From the NCBI GenBank assembly GCA_019745325.1, contig JAIETK010000004.1, positions 1 through 64,000 on the forward strand: a stretch of DNA of 64,000 nucleotides, given 5' to 3'. The position numbers were made by a program, and so were the translations under genes. The DNA is from Nitrosomonas sp. (GTDB taxonomy: Bacteria > Pseudomonadota > Gammaproteobacteria > Burkholderiales > Nitrosomonadaceae). Under the pieces are notes generated by a model, which saw nothing but the letters and a program-made list of their open reading frames with translations, was not told the DNA's origin and did not search any database. Of this stretch, positions 18,129-27,350 are shown piece by piece (the first letter of the stretch is position 1; each line of letters opens with the position of its first letter).

Positions 18129-21100
18129 TAACTTTCCTGCACGATCATGAGCGTTTGCCCGGCGGCGATGTAATTGCCTTGCTGGCAAAAAATCTGGCGA
18201 ATTTTTCCGCTAACGGGGGATTCGATCGCAAATTCCATTTTCATCGATTCGATGATTGCCAGCGGTTTGCCTGCTTCGATGTATTCGTTTTCCTTGACCA
18301 GTAGTTTCCAGACAGTGCCGGTCACTTGAGAACTGATAAGCTGAGCGCCATCCGGCAAATCCAGCTCGCTTTCACTGCCGGCTTCCTCCAGCACATCCTC
18401 GTTGACTGCCAGTGCTTGCGGATTTTCCGCCCAGCGTAGGCGTTCGGCTTCAAACGCGGCTTTTTGCCTGGTTTTGAAGGCTTCAATGCTCTCCGCTTGC
18501 TGTTGCAGGAAGGTGTGGTATTGCTGCAAGTTAAGCACGGTTGGTTCCGTGCGCAGCTTGAAATGACCGCTGATAAAATCCTTGCGCAATTTGAGCAATT
18601 CGCTTTCGCTGACCGGATAAAAACGGATTTGGTCGAAGAAACGCAATAACCACGGTTTGCCGTCCTTAAAGTCGGCGGTTTGGCGGTAACGGTTCCACAT
18701 TTGCACGGTGCGGCCGACGAATTGATAGCCCCCCGGGCCTTCCATGCCGTATACGCATAAATACGCGCCGCCGATGCCGACTGCATTTTCCGGCGTCCAA
18801 GTCCGCGCCGGATTGTATTTGGTAGTGACCAGCCGGTGACGCGGATCGAGCGGCGTGGCGACCGGCGCGCCCAGATACACATCGCCCAATCCCATCACCA
18901 GGTAACTGGCGGAGAATACGATGTCGCGGACTTCGTCAATATTATTCAGGCCATTGATACGGCGGATGAATTCGATATTGCTGGGACACCAGGGCGCATC
19001 GCGCCGGACCGATTGCATGTATTTGTCGATTGCCAGCCGGGTGGCGGCGTCGTCCCACGATAACGGCAGATGAATGATGCGCGACGGCACTTCCATTTCG
19101 GCAATCGCGGGTAATTGCTTTTCGGCGGCAATCAATTGTTGCAGCAGCGCATCACGCGGCAGCCGGGCCGAATCGAAATGAATCTGCAGCGAGCGGATGC
19201 CGGGCGTCAGATCGACGATGCCGTGCAGTTCACCGGCATCGATGCGTTGCTGCAGCCAGGTCATCAATGCATGCGCGCGGAAACGCAGATTCAAATCAAG
19301 TACCGGCGGGCCATATTCGATCAATAGGTATTTGTCGCCGGATTGCCGGTACGCGACTTCCAACTGATGATTGCTGGCGGCAATGCGATGCAATACCGGA
19401 TCTTCCAGTTGCGGCATGGCGGGCGGGAGCGGTATGTACTGACTGCCGCCAAGTTGCTCGATGAATCGTGCTTGTTGTTGTTCCAGCAGTTGTGCTTGTT
19501 CAATCGATACCGGATGGAAGCGGATGCTGTCACCGGGGCGGAGTTGCCCGATTTTCCAGAGTTCCGCGTGCGCCACCGTCACCGGACAAACGAAACCGCC
19601 GAGGCTGGGGCCGTCGGGGCCGAGGATGATCGGCATATCGCCGGTGAAATCGACCGCGCCGATGGCATAGGCATTGTCATGGATATTGGAAGGGTGCAAA
19701 CCGGCCTCGCCGCCGTCGGTTCGCGCCCAGCGCGGTTTCGGTCCGATCAGGCGCACGCCGGTGCGGCTGGAATTGTGGTGCACCTTCCATTCCGCAGCAA
19801 AGAATTGCTCGATATCCGCTCCGGTGAAGAAATCCGGTGCGCCGTGCGGTCCGTACAGCACCGCAATTTCCCAGCGGTGGCTGTAGTGCGGAATCGAACT
19901 GTGCGGCAGATGCTCAGTGATGACGGGTTGCGTCGCCGGCAGCGCCGGGATATGCAGCACATCCCCGGCGCGTAGCGCGCGTCCGGCGTGGCCGCCGAAT
20001 TGACCGAGCGTGAATGTGGCTTTGCTGCCGAGGTATTCCGGTACTTCAAAGCCGCCATGCACCGCTAAATAAACCCGGCTGCCGGCCTGGTGGATTTTGC
20101 CGAATTGCAGCACCGCGCCTGCTTTGATCAAATGCGCCTGCCATTGCGTCAGCGGCTCGCTGTCGAGCAGTACGTCCATCGGTGCGCCGCAAACGGCGAT
20201 GATACTGTCGCAATTAAACCGCAGTGTTGGACCGGCAATGGTGATTTCCAGTCCGGCACAACCGGGAGGGTTCTTGACCAACCGGTTAGCGAGCTGGAAA
20301 GCCAGGCTATCCATCGGCCCGGAAGGCGGTACGCCGACATTCCAGTAGCCGGTTCGTCCCGGAAAATCCTGAATGGTGGTTTGCACGCCGGGATTCAGAA
20401 CATCGATGCTATGGGTCTGATAATGAAAACCATTGAGGAACTGCGTGGTCGACTCACCGTTGCGGAAAGCCGTGCTTTGCAGGATTTGCTGGAGATAATC
20501 GAGGTTGGTTTCGATACCGTGCAACGCGGTTTGCTTCAATGCGGTCAACAGTTTGATTCTGGCGGTTTCCCGATCGGGTGCATGCACGATGATTTTCGCC
20601 AGCATCGGATCGTAAAACGCCGATATCTCGGTGCCGCGCTCAACCCAGGTCTCGACGCGCGTAGTTGCGGCAAATTCCACGGCGGTCAGCGTGCCGCTCG
20701 ACGGCTGAAAGTCCTTGGCTGGATTCTCGGCGTAAACCCGCGCCTGAATCGAAGCGCCGCTGGGCTTAATGACAAAAGAATCGAGCGGCGGCAGATCTCC
20801 TGCGGCTTGCCGTACCATCCATTCGACCAGATCGATGCCGGTGACTTCTTCGGTCACGCCGTGTTCAACCTGCAAGCGGGTATTCACTTCGAGAAAATAA
20901 AATTCGCCGCTGACGGCATCGACAATGAATTCCACCGTGCCGGCGGATTGATAGCGTACCGCCTTGCCGAGGCGCACTGCCGTTTCCAGTAATGCCTGAC
21001 GCAGTTGCGGAGCCAAATTGGGTGCGGGTGTTTCCTCGATAACTTTCTGATTGCGCCGCTGCATCGAACAATCGCGCTCGCCTAATGCGACGACTTGCCC

Positions 21101-21751
21101 CCGGCCGTCTCCGAAAATCTGTACTTCGATATGCCTTGCGCGGTCGACGTATTTCTCCAGAAACAAACCGGCATCCTTGAAATTGTTTTGCGCTAACGTT
21201 TTGACCGCTTCATAAGCGCCGCTCAATTCATCCGCATTCCAGCACAGGCGCATGCCGATGCCGCCGCCGCCCGCCGTGCTTTTCAGCATCACCGGGTAAC
21301 CGATATGCTTCGCCTGGTGCAACGCTTCGTCCAAATTGTCCAGCAAACCGGTGCCCGGCAACAGCGGTACCTGGTTTTCCATTGCCAGCGCCCGAGCGGT
21401 GTGTTTCAGACCGAAATCGCGCATTTGCTGCGGCGCCGGACCAATGAAGCGAATTCCCTGCATTTCGCAGTGTTCGGCAAAATCCGCTTTCTCGCTCAAA
21501 AAACCGTAACCGGGATGAATGGCTTCGGCACCGGTTCGTTGCGCGATTTCCAGGATTTTACCGGTATTCAGATAACTTTCGGCGGCAAGGCCGTCGCCGA
21601 CGCAATAGGCTTCATCGGCGGCAGCAACATGCTGCGACAACGCGTCGGCTTCGGTGTACACCGCGACACTGGTTACTTTCAACCGGCGCAGTGTGCGGAT
21701 AATACGGCACGCGATCGCGCCGCGATTGGCGATCAGTACTTTGTTAAACAT
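18128..21751 (-). CDS. Urea/guanidine carboxylase, probably guanidine carboxylase
   Basis: The 1207-residue biotin enzyme has, in order, a biotin carboxylase (1-450, ATP-grasp with KSTAGGGGIGMR and EVNTRLQVEHGVTEE), a KipA/KipI-like carboxyltransferase (about 460-1100, with NVGVPPSGPMDSLAF, YNPARTWTPENAVGIGG and YGMEGPGGYQFVGRT) and a biotin carrier with IESMKMEF, biotinyl lysine 1171. This family carboxylates urea to allophanate or guanidine to carboxyguanidine. The ykkC-type guanidine-I riboswitch at the head of the operon and the two adjacent Cgd-type genes argue for guanidine. It is separated from the upstream gene by two tandem repeat elements. The allophanate hydrolase needed to finish the pathway is not in the window. 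Confidence 0.92.
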   Translation of the reverse strand: MFNKVLIANRGAIACRIIRTLRRLKVTSVAVYTEADALSQHVAAADEAYCVGDGLAAESYLNTGKILEIAQRTGAEAIHPGYGFLSEKADFAEHCEMQGIRFIGPAPQQMRDFGLKHTARALAMENQVPLLPGTGLLDNLDEALHQAKHIGYPVMLKSTAGGGGIGMRLCWNADELSGAYEAVKTLAQNNFKDAGLFLEKYVDRARHIEVQIFGDGRGQVVALGERDCSMQRRNQKVIEETPAPNLAPQLRQALLETAVRLGKAVRYQSAGTVEFIVDAVSGEFYFLEVNTRLQVEHGVTEEVTGIDLVEWMVRQAAGDLPPLDSFVIKPSGASIQARVYAENPAKDFQPSSGTLTAVEFAATTRVETWVERGTEISAFYDPMLAKIIVHAPDRETARIKLLTALKQTALHGIETNLDYLQQILQSTAFRNGESTTQFLNGFHYQTHSIDVLNPGVQTTIQDFPGRTGYWNVGVPPSGPMDSLAFQLANRLVKNPPGCAGLEITIAGPTLRFNCDSIIAVCGAPMDVLLDSEPLTQWQAHLIKAGAVLQFGKIHQAGSRVYLAVHGGFEVPEYLGSKATFTLGQFGGHAGRALRAGDVLHIPALPATQPVITEHLPHSSIPHYSHRWEIAVLYGPHGAPDFFTGADIEQFFAAEWKVHHNSSRTGVRLIGPKPRWARTDGGEAGLHPSNIHDNAYAIGAVDFTGDMPIILGPDGPSLGGFVCPVTVAHAELWKIGQLRPGDSIRFHPVSIEQAQLLEQQQARFIEQLGGSQYIPLPPAMPQLEDPVLHRIAASNHQLEVAYRQSGDKYLLIEYGPPVLDLNLRFRAHALMTWLQQRIDAGELHGIVDLTPGIRSLQIHFDSARLPRDALLQQLIAAEKQLPAIAEMEVPSRIIHLPLSWDDAATRLAIDKYMQSVRRDAPWCPSNIEFIRRINGLNNIDEVRDIVFSASYLVMGLGDVYLGAPVATPLDPRHRLVTTKYNPARTWTPENAVGIGGAYLCVYGMEGPGGYQFVGRTVQMWNRYRQTADFKDGKPWLLRFFDQIRFYPVSESELLKLRKDFISGHFKLRTEPTVLNLQQYHTFLQQQAESIEAFKTRQKAAFEAERLRWAENPQALAVNEDVLEEAGSESELDLPDGAQLISSQVTGTVWKLLVKENEYIEAGKPLAIIESMKMEFAIESPVSGKIRQIFCQQGNYIAAGQTLMIVQES

Positions 21752-21769
21752 ATTTGTTCCTCCGTTAGA

Positions 21770-21914
21770 GGGAAACGCTGATTAATTGACTGCACGAGCG
21801 AATCACTTCGTTGCGCGGTACTCGCATCCTCGCCTATCTTGTTGATATGTCTCGGTTGCTGCGTTCCGTGCGCCTCGTGCTTCCTCTCGTTCGCCGAATT
21901 AATCAGCATTTCCT
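21770..21914. repeat. MITE-like element, copy D
   Basis: The ends GGGAAACGCTGATTAATT and AATTAATCAGCATTTCC flank about 145 bp in the orientation opposite to copies B and C. It lies inside the guanidine operon, directly before the carboxylase start at 21751, and is followed within 4 bases by copy E. Confidence 0.85.
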
Positions 21915-21917
21915 TAG

Positions 21918-22062
21918 GGGAAACGCCGACTAATTGACTGCACGAGCGAATCACTTCGTTGCGCGGTGCTTGCGTCCTTGCTTATCTTGTTGATATGTCT
22001 CGGTTGCTGTGTTCCGTGCGCCTCGTGCTTCATCTCGTTCACCGGATTAATCAGCATTTCCT
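21918..22062. repeat. MITE-like element, copy E, tandem with copy D
   Basis: It has the same orientation and interior as copy D. Its ends are slightly diverged (GGGAAACGCCGACTAATT and GATTAATCAGCATTTCC). It ends about 7 bases before the stop codon of the deiminase subunit gene at 22070. D and E together form a head-to-tail pair. Confidence 0.85.
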
Positions 22063-22069
22063 CAGCGAG

Positions 22070-22729
22070 TTAATCCCAGATCAGTAAGCGGATCGGCGTC
22101 GGGTTATAGGCATTGCACGGATTGTTCAGTTGCGGGCAATTCGAGATCAATACCACCACATCCATTTCAGCGCGCATTTCGACGAATTTTCCAGGAGCGG
22201 AAACACCATCGGCAAATTCCAGACCGCCGGTCTCGGTGACCGGTACATTCATGAAGAAATTGATGTTGCTCGGCAGGTCACGCTTGCTCATGTCGAGTTG
22301 CTGGCACAACGGATGATGCGCCAAGGCATGCAAAAAATTATCGCGGCAACTGTGCATTGGGAATTTTTCCAATGCATAGCGCACGGTGTTGCTCTCCGCG
22401 GCGCATGCGCCGCCCAAGGTATCGTGGCGGCCGCAGGTGTCGGCGGTGATGATAAGCATGACGTTGCCGAGATTGGAGTACAGCTTGCTGCCCGTGGTCA
22501 GGTACAAATGATTCTGGCGGGAAATGGTATCGGTTGCGCTGTAACGTTCTTGCGTATCGTGCGCGTTGTAGAACAGGGTGTCGACCGCTTGATTGCCCTC
22601 CAGATCGACGATACGGAATGTTTGCCCTTGTTTGATGAGGTGCACCCAAGGTTCCCCGGCGGGGCAAATTGCGTTGACGGCAGCTTGAGCCGGATCGAAG
22701 TGATTGACAAGTAAGTTTGCGGTATTCAT
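22070..22729 (-). CDS. Carboxyguanidine deiminase subunit (urea carboxylase-associated protein)
   Basis: The 219-residue protein belongs to the DUF1989/urea carboxylase-associated family ([71 protein letters not shown]). Members act as a two-subunit carboxyguanidine deiminase (CgdA/CgdB) that turns carboxyguanidine into allophanate and ammonia. Conserved C, H and D residues such as TCGRHDT are visible. The start at 22729 (MNTANLL) overlaps the upstream stop in an ATGA, so translation is coupled. An upstream in-frame reading up to 22798 lies within the neighbour gene and is not used. Which subunit is A or B is not decided here. Confidence 0.87.
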   Translation of the reverse strand: MNTANLLVNHFDPAQAAVNAICPAGEPWVHLIKQGQTFRIVDLEGNQAVDTLFYNAHDTQERYSATDTISRQNHLYLTTGSKLYSNLGNVMLIITADTCGRHDTLGGACAAESNTVRYALEKFPMHSCRDNFLHALAHHPLCQQLDMSKRDLPSNINFFMNVPVTETGGLEFADGVSAPGKFVEMRAEMDVVVLISNCPQLNNPCNAYNPTPIRLLIWD

Positions 22730-23448
22730 AGCGTACCCTCCCCATAAAAATTTTGAGCATTCTGTAATGCGCGGATATTTTCGTCGATATGCAAACATTC
22801 CTTGATGGCATCCGGCGGCGTATTGAAAACCTCCAGCGAGATCGCGCCGGGCTGATAAGTTTTTTTAGTGTCGAGCGGATGCGGTGCAGCCGACAGCACC
22901 ACCAGCGTGTTCATGACGAAACTCAAGTCGATATAGTCGCCCGCTTTGCTATGGCCGGGGTGATAGGTCAATTCACCAAAGGCATCGGAAGTGACTTTGC
23001 TGAAGAAATTGATATTGGCGACTACATCGCGCATGTCCAGTCCCCACTTGCCCAGCTCGATCAACATGCCGCTCAGGCCGCTGCGGTGCATTTGATTGCG
23101 ATGTTCCTGGTAGCGCGCTTCGCCGTATTTCCGCCGGATTAATGCATCGTCGCTCAAGCCACAGACGGTGTCGTGCCAGCCGGTGGTATCGGCGGTGATG
23201 CAGCAAAAAATCCGGCCCATATCGGAGTGGCAGGCATGACCTTTGGTCAGACGGAAGGTGTGCTGCGACTTCAAGGTGTCGGCCATGTTATAGCGCTCCA
23301 GTTTTTCTTCCTGATTGAACAGCAGAACCGCTGCATTCGCGCCGCCGTCGACATCGGTCAGACGCAATGTCGTGCCGCGGCGGATGATGCCGGACCAATG
23401 GCAGCCGCCTGGAATGGTTTGTTTCCAGATGATGGTGTGCTGATTCAT
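22726..23448 (-). CDS. Carboxyguanidine deiminase subunit (second urea carboxylase-associated protein)
   Basis: The 240-residue protein is paralogous to its downstream neighbour ([69 protein letters not shown]). The family's role as a subunit of carboxyguanidine deiminase is established for homologues; here it is inferred from the family and the operon. It overlaps the permease stop and the next start by 4 bases each, so the three genes are tightly coupled. Confidence 0.87.
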   Translation of the reverse strand: MNQHTIIWKQTIPGGCHWSGIIRRGTTLRLTDVDGGANAAVLLFNQEEKLERYNMADTLKSQHTFRLTKGHACHSDMGRIFCCITADTTGWHDTVCGLSDDALIRRKYGEARYQEHRNQMHRSGLSGMLIELGKWGLDMRDVVANINFFSKVTSDAFGELTYHPGHSKAGDYIDLSFVMNTLVVLSAAPHPLDTKKTYQPGAISLEVFNTPPDAIKECLHIDENIRALQNAQNFYGEGTL

Positions 23449-24878
23449 AACCGGCTCCTTAAAAGTTTTTTAAATAATAGATAGATGGTTGTAATAGCCA
23501 GAATGCTGCCGAGCACCAGCGGTGTCGCCCAAAGCTGCCACCACGGCGCATCGGCGGAAATGGCATAGGGGCGCGGCCAGGCGATGTTGATCAATTCAAA
23601 CAAAGCCCAGATAAACGCCAAGGTATTGATGAGTAATCCCCATTTGCCCAGTTTCAGTTGACCCAATGCCGGATTCCAGCGGCCGGATAAACGCGCGAAC
23701 AGCGCAATCCCGGTGGTAAAGGCGAACATCGCGTAAAGACCGCCGGTACCGAAGGCGATGATGGTCGCCACCGCATCGTCGTTGAGCCCGAAAATCAAAC
23801 CGCAACCGGCTAACAGAACGGTAAATAGCACGGCATTCCGGGGTGTTTGACTGGCGGTGACCCGGCTTAAAGCTGCCGGCATGTTGCCCTCCCGCGCCAT
23901 CGAGAACATGATGCGCGAGGTATATTTGACGACCGATGCGCCGCACGCGAGAAACGCGACCATCACGATCGCCAGAAATGGCTTCTCGATCCAGCCGCCA
24001 AAGTGGTTGGCGACCAACGGTGTAATCGGATCGGCGGTGGCGCTGCTGTGAATGAGTGTTTCGTGATCGAAAGCCAGTATCAGGGAAGCTGAATTGAATA
24101 CCACCACGGTACCGACGGTGCACAATGAGAAAAAGATCGCGCGAGGGACCGCCCGTTTCGGTTCGTGCGTTTCTTCCGCAGTCGTCGAGCACGCATCGAA
24201 GCCGATGAACGCCCATCCGGCAATGGCGAGCGCGGCCAGAAATGCGGCAGTTTGGCTCGGCGCGGTGCCGGTACCTAAGTGCTGGAACAGTTCGGTGAGC
24301 GAGTGCTGGCGGAAAAACAGAAACAGCAGGATGGCGATTCCGAACGAACCAACGATTTCGGCATAAACACCGAGTTTGATGGTGAGCTTGAAAACGTTGA
24401 CATGCACCAGATTCAGCGCCGTGCATAGCGCCAGGAAAACGACTGCCCACAGGACTTTTTCCATGCCGCTGTCACCGGAGGATCCAAAAAATCCGGCAAA
24501 CCAGATACCGCCGGCGTACGCCGTGGTGGTCAGCATGGCAATGGTCGAGCTGATGTAGATGACACCGGCATAGTGTCCGGCCGTGCTGCCGTAAAACTGC
24601 CGCGCCCATTTGTAAGCGCCGCCGGCAATCGGGAATTGCGACGACAGTTCGGCGTAAACCGTTGCCACCAGCAGTTGCATCAACAGGCAAATGACCAGGG
24701 CTGCGAACCAGCCGCCGCCGGTTACGGCCGTTTGCACACCGATAATCGCATAAAGCCCGACAATCGGCGATACCACTGCAAAACCCAGCGTAAAGCTGTG
24801 CCAGATGGTCATGCTGGCGCGCAGCGATTGTGTTTCCTGGGCGGTTGGCGGATTAACTGATTTTGATACTTCCGACAT
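23445..24878 (-). CDS. APC-family permease of the guanidine operon
   Basis: The 477-residue integral membrane protein has about 12 membrane segments and the APC amino-acid/polyamine/organocation pattern (SFTLGFAVVSPIVGLYAIIG near the front, FIGFDACSTTAEETHEPKRAVPRAI in the middle). It is the first gene after the guanidine-I riboswitch and is coupled to the deiminase genes, so uptake of guanidine or a related cationic nitrogen compound is the likely job; export cannot be excluded. GGAGG lies 7-11 bases upstream of the ATG at 24878. Confidence 0.85.
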   Translation of the reverse strand: MSEVSKSVNPPTAQETQSLRASMTIWHSFTLGFAVVSPIVGLYAIIGVQTAVTGGGWFAALVICLLMQLLVATVYAELSSQFPIAGGAYKWARQFYGSTAGHYAGVIYISSTIAMLTTTAYAGGIWFAGFFGSSGDSGMEKVLWAVVFLALCTALNLVHVNVFKLTIKLGVYAEIVGSFGIAILLFLFFRQHSLTELFQHLGTGTAPSQTAAFLAALAIAGWAFIGFDACSTTAEETHEPKRAVPRAIFFSLCTVGTVVVFNSASLILAFDHETLIHSSATADPITPLVANHFGGWIEKPFLAIVMVAFLACGASVVKYTSRIMFSMAREGNMPAALSRVTASQTPRNAVLFTVLLAGCGLIFGLNDDAVATIIAFGTGGLYAMFAFTTGIALFARLSGRWNPALGQLKLGKWGLLINTLAFIWALFELINIAWPRPYAISADAPWWQLWATPLVLGSILAITTIYLLFKKLLRSRL

Positions 24879-24938
24879 AACGAACCTCCATTTTCAGAAT
24901 ATTACCGAAAGACCCATGTATCAACGATACACGATTTG

Positions 24939-25036
24939 ATCTCCCGGGCTTTTATCCCTCCGTGGAGCCTCGTTTTAAGAGACCGGAAACTCTCGGACCT
25001 GGCGTCTTAATTACTTTGACCGGAACCCTAGTTTCC
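24939..25036 (-). promoter_or_regulatory. Guanidine-I (ykkC) riboswitch
   Basis: Read on the minus strand the leader contains the diagnostic conserved blocks of the ykkC guanidine-I aptamer in order: ACTAGGGTTCCGG (25032-25020), CAGGTCCGAGAG, CACGGAGGGATAAAA and GCCCGGGAGAT (ending at 24939). It ends about 60 bases upstream of the permease start. A small hairpin TGTATC-AAC-GATACA (24917-24931) lies between, but no strong terminator with a T-run, so control may act at translation or through a less obvious structure. Guanidine binding turns such switches on. Confidence 0.93.
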
Positions 25037-25224
25037 ATGCAAATCATCGCTTTATTACATGCCATTCGAATGCTGGCAAATATGAAAGCGGATTCAGGCC
25101 GGATTTTAGGGATGCTTTTGGAAAAAAGCAATGGGAAATGGAAGGTTGTTGCAAAAAAATCAGGAGAATCGTTCAAATTCCGCCTGTATTCAGCCACCAA
25201 TACTGTTTGTGTTTGCAAAGCGCG

Positions 25225-25770
25225 TCAATCAAAACACCGGTCGATGGTTTCGGCTTTATGCAAACGTTGCGGCAGTGAAGCATCCGGGGTTGGCGCATAG
25301 GAATCCGGCGGGTAGTCATGCAACAGATTGGCGTTGCTGCGAATTTCGATGCTGGATCGGATTGCTTGACCGGTACTCGTATCTTTGATGATCAAAATCC
25401 AATTGCCATTGCCGTGCGTGATCGGTTGACCGGTATCCCGCGAAGAGCCGGTGCTGTGAATCTCGGTAATGTAATAAGTTTTTGCGGCTTCGTCGTGAAA
25501 GTGCGGATATCCATTGACTTGCATGGATTCGTGATAAATGAAATAAGTGTTGAGATCGCGCACGGTTTGGCGATGCCATTCCGGCAGGGGAAAGCTATCT
25601 TTACTTTTCAGGCATTCGGCAATCGTCAAATAATGTTCGCCGCTGATGTGGCTGTAAATAACGTTCTGAGCCAGCAGCGCTTCACGGGTGGGTGTTGCGA
25701 CGCAGGCGGTTAATAGGCCGATGATTATCAGAAACAGCGTGGTTGTGATTTTTTGTAAAGAAGTGTTCAT
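25225..25770 (-). CDS. Predicted lipoprotein, unknown
   Basis: The 181-residue protein has a lipoprotein signal peptide with lipobox LLTAC (Cys23). The mature part shows no recognised domain. It contains RDLNTYFIYHESMQVNGYPHFHDEAAKTYYITEIH and ends in an acidic tail with a lone cysteine. It stands alone between the riboswitch leader and the toxin-antitoxin region. Confidence 0.7.
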   Translation of the reverse strand: MNTSLQKITTTLFLIIIGLLTACVATPTREALLAQNVIYSHISGEHYLTIAECLKSKDSFPLPEWHRQTVRDLNTYFIYHESMQVNGYPHFHDEAAKTYYITEIHSTGSSRDTGQPITHGNGNWILIIKDTSTGQAIRSSIEIRSNANLLHDYPPDSYAPTPDASLPQRLHKAETIDRCFD

Positions 25771-26031
25771 GAGCAGTATGGATTTTTAATTAATCGATAT
25801 TTTGAAATCTTTGCAAAATGATGTGAATTTTTTATTTCGATGTAATTCCGGGTTTATTTTCAACTGATCGAGTGATTTTTAGTTATTTTTTCGCAAATGA
25901 GTCATGAATAATGCCGCTAAACCGGCCATTTCCGCTCAAAAGGGCGCAACATTCTTAAGTTTGCGTCATCATCCGGCGATCTGCAAAGCACGGTAGGATG
26001 TGCCGACTGCAAGGAGGCGCATCAATCAATT

Positions 26032-26256
26032 TTATTCATCGTGCGTCCACATGCGCAGAACTTTAACAATCTTTCCGGTTTCAAGCATTTGATAAACCAA
26101 ACGGTGTTGAATGTTGATGCGGCGCGAGCCGGCTCCGGATAAATCCCCCGCCAATTTTTCGTACGGCAGCGGATTTTGATAGGGGTTTTGCTCAAAATGG
26201 CGTACGTTACGTCGATGCAAACTTATGCGTTTTGTCTCGATCATCCGGTACGACAT
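26032..26256 (-). pseudogene. YoeB/Txe-family toxin fragment
   Basis: The C-terminal about 50 residues (NPYQNPLPYEKLAGDLSG, SRRINIQHRLVYQ, VVKVLRMWTHDE type ending in KVLRMWTHDE) match the conserved end of YoeB/Txe mRNA-cleaving toxins. The N-terminal half of the family is missing: the sequence upstream is unrelated and reaches the DUF2442 gene. No YefM antitoxin is present. It is probably a dead remnant. Confidence 0.75.
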
Positions 26257-26288
26257 TCAATGCATCGTTGAAAGCAACAAGTCGTTTC

Positions 26289-26552
26289 TCAACGGCTTAT
26301 CAAACGGAATACCAGCGGAAATGCACTCGAGCCGCGAATCGCTGCTATCGACAAATCGATATCCAGCAACGGCCAGTACAAGTGATCCGGAGAAGTCATT
26401 TCAACAATGGTGATTGCTTCGATAGTCGCTTGTTTAAACCACGGAAAATCCGAAAAAGGCACAAACAGCTCTTCATCGCCCAATAGCATCCAAAAACCTT
26501 TACTGGAAATACCTGAAACCTCAATTTCCGGAGTGGGCATGCCATACATGGC
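26289..26552 (-). CDS. DUF2442 protein
   Basis: The 87-residue protein matches the DUF2442 family (GFWMLLGDEELFVPFSDFPWFKQATIEAITIVE, HLYWPLLDIDLSIAAI). The family often pairs with DUF4160 in putative toxin-antitoxin units, but no DUF4160 gene is found upstream here, so it is an orphan. The start at 26552 (MYGMPT) has GAGGAG 7 bases upstream. Confidence 0.82.
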   Translation of the reverse strand, partial: AMYGMPTPEIEVSGISSKGFWMLLGDEELFVPFSDFPWFKQATIEAITIVEMTSPDHLYWPLLDIDLSIAAIRGSSAFPLVFRLISR

Positions 26553-26613
26553 GTATCTCCTCGTAGTGCTTTGCAATTAAAGATAAAGCCTCGGACAATT
26601 TTATGGAATTTTG

Positions 26614-26645
26614 TCCTGGATGATGCAGGCTTATCCGGGCGGCTT
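26614..26645. repeat. Short palindromic repeat, copy 1
   Basis: TCCTGGATGATGCAGGCTTA followed by TCCGGGC is related to the copies at 27312 and 28482. The CTGGAT/ATCCGG arms can form a hairpin. It lies just downstream of the brnA stop codon. Confidence 0.65.
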
Positions 26646-26658
26646 CCCCCCGGCAAGT

Positions 26659-26925
26659 TTATTCTTGCTCGGTTAAAGCGGAGTCTGATACTGGAGGTTT
26701 GTCGTAGGCATCGACGTAGCTATCGATCAGATTTCGAATCATGCGCTGATATTGCGTATGGTGTTTCGCTGCTTCCGCCTTGAAGAATTCAACACTTTTC
26801 TTGCTGAGTGCAATCGTCACCTTCACCCCCTCTTCCCGGAAAGCAAGCTGCTCAGGCGAGGGCAGAAAATCTTCAATGATTCTGGCTTCAATCGGTTCAT
26901 TCTGGTACTTGATTTTCTTGCTCAT
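26659..26925 (-). CDS. brnA: BrnA-family antitoxin
   Basis: The 88-residue protein has a C-terminal ribbon-helix-helix-like part (VKVTIALSKKSVEFFKAEAAKHHTQYQRMIRNLIDSYVDAY), the form of BrnA/CopG antitoxins. It overlaps the upstream toxin gene by 29 bases, the normal brnT-brnA order. It should bind BrnT and autoregulate the pair. Confidence 0.85.
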   Translation of the reverse strand: MSKKIKYQNEPIEARIIEDFLPSPEQLAFREEGVKVTIALSKKSVEFFKAEAAKHHTQYQRMIRNLIDSYVDAYDKPPVSDSALTEQE

Positions 26926-27187
26926 AAATTATCTTTCCTTTTCGCCAATAACCGGCGCCAAATATACGAATTACACCACCGCGATAGGTAAAACGGACGG
27001 TAAGAATGCCACCCTCAACCGTACCGAAACAAAAATAACGCTTTTCCGTTTCGCTATGTGCAATATCCTCGGCGATAACACGGTTAGGATCAGCGAAAGC
27101 ATATTGCGCCAAGGAAAAAGCTACGCCGTGTTTCTTCTGATTCTCGGCATCCTTATCCGCGTTCCACTCAAACCGGGCTTTCTTCAT
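26897..27187 (-). CDS. brnT: BrnT-family ribonuclease toxin
   Basis: The 96-residue protein matches BrnT (FEWNADKDAENQKKHGVAFSLAQYAFADPNRV, then EKRYFCFGTVEGGILTVRFTYRGGVIRIFGA). BrnT is a RelE-fold mRNA endonuclease. The usual conserved H, R and E region is present and the frame is intact. It is first in the brnTA pair. Confidence 0.88.
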   Translation of the reverse strand: MKKARFEWNADKDAENQKKHGVAFSLAQYAFADPNRVIAEDIAHSETEKRYFCFGTVEGGILTVRFTYRGGVIRIFGAGYWRKGKIIYEQENQVPE

Positions 27188-27311
27188 GGAATCAGCTTAG
27201 CATACCGGCAAATCAGGTTCCATATAAAAATATGGCTATCAATGGAATTCCGGTGCGATTATTCGGCAAGTGATTGGGGGCGAAACGCTTCCAGCTTCCG
27301 CCTTACGCGGG

Positions 27312-27350
27312 TTAATCCTGGATGACGCAGGCTTATCCAGGCTACTTGCT
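27312..27350. repeat. Short palindromic repeat, copy 2
   Basis: It begins TTAATCCTGGATGACGCAGG and ends CCAGGCTACTTGCT; CCTGGAT and ATCCAGG can pair. It abuts the stop codon of the RelE-like toxin remnant on the minus strand. Confidence 0.75.

Noticed and set aside
20090-20992. Long open frame (300 codons) opposite the carboxylase gene
   Set aside because: It is the shadow of the biotin-carboxylase/carboxyltransferase coding sequence.
18128-23448. Plain urea degradation operon (urea carboxylase with associated proteins)
   Set aside because: The guanidine-I riboswitch and the paired Cgd-type genes favour guanidine; urea as substrate is kept only as an alternative.
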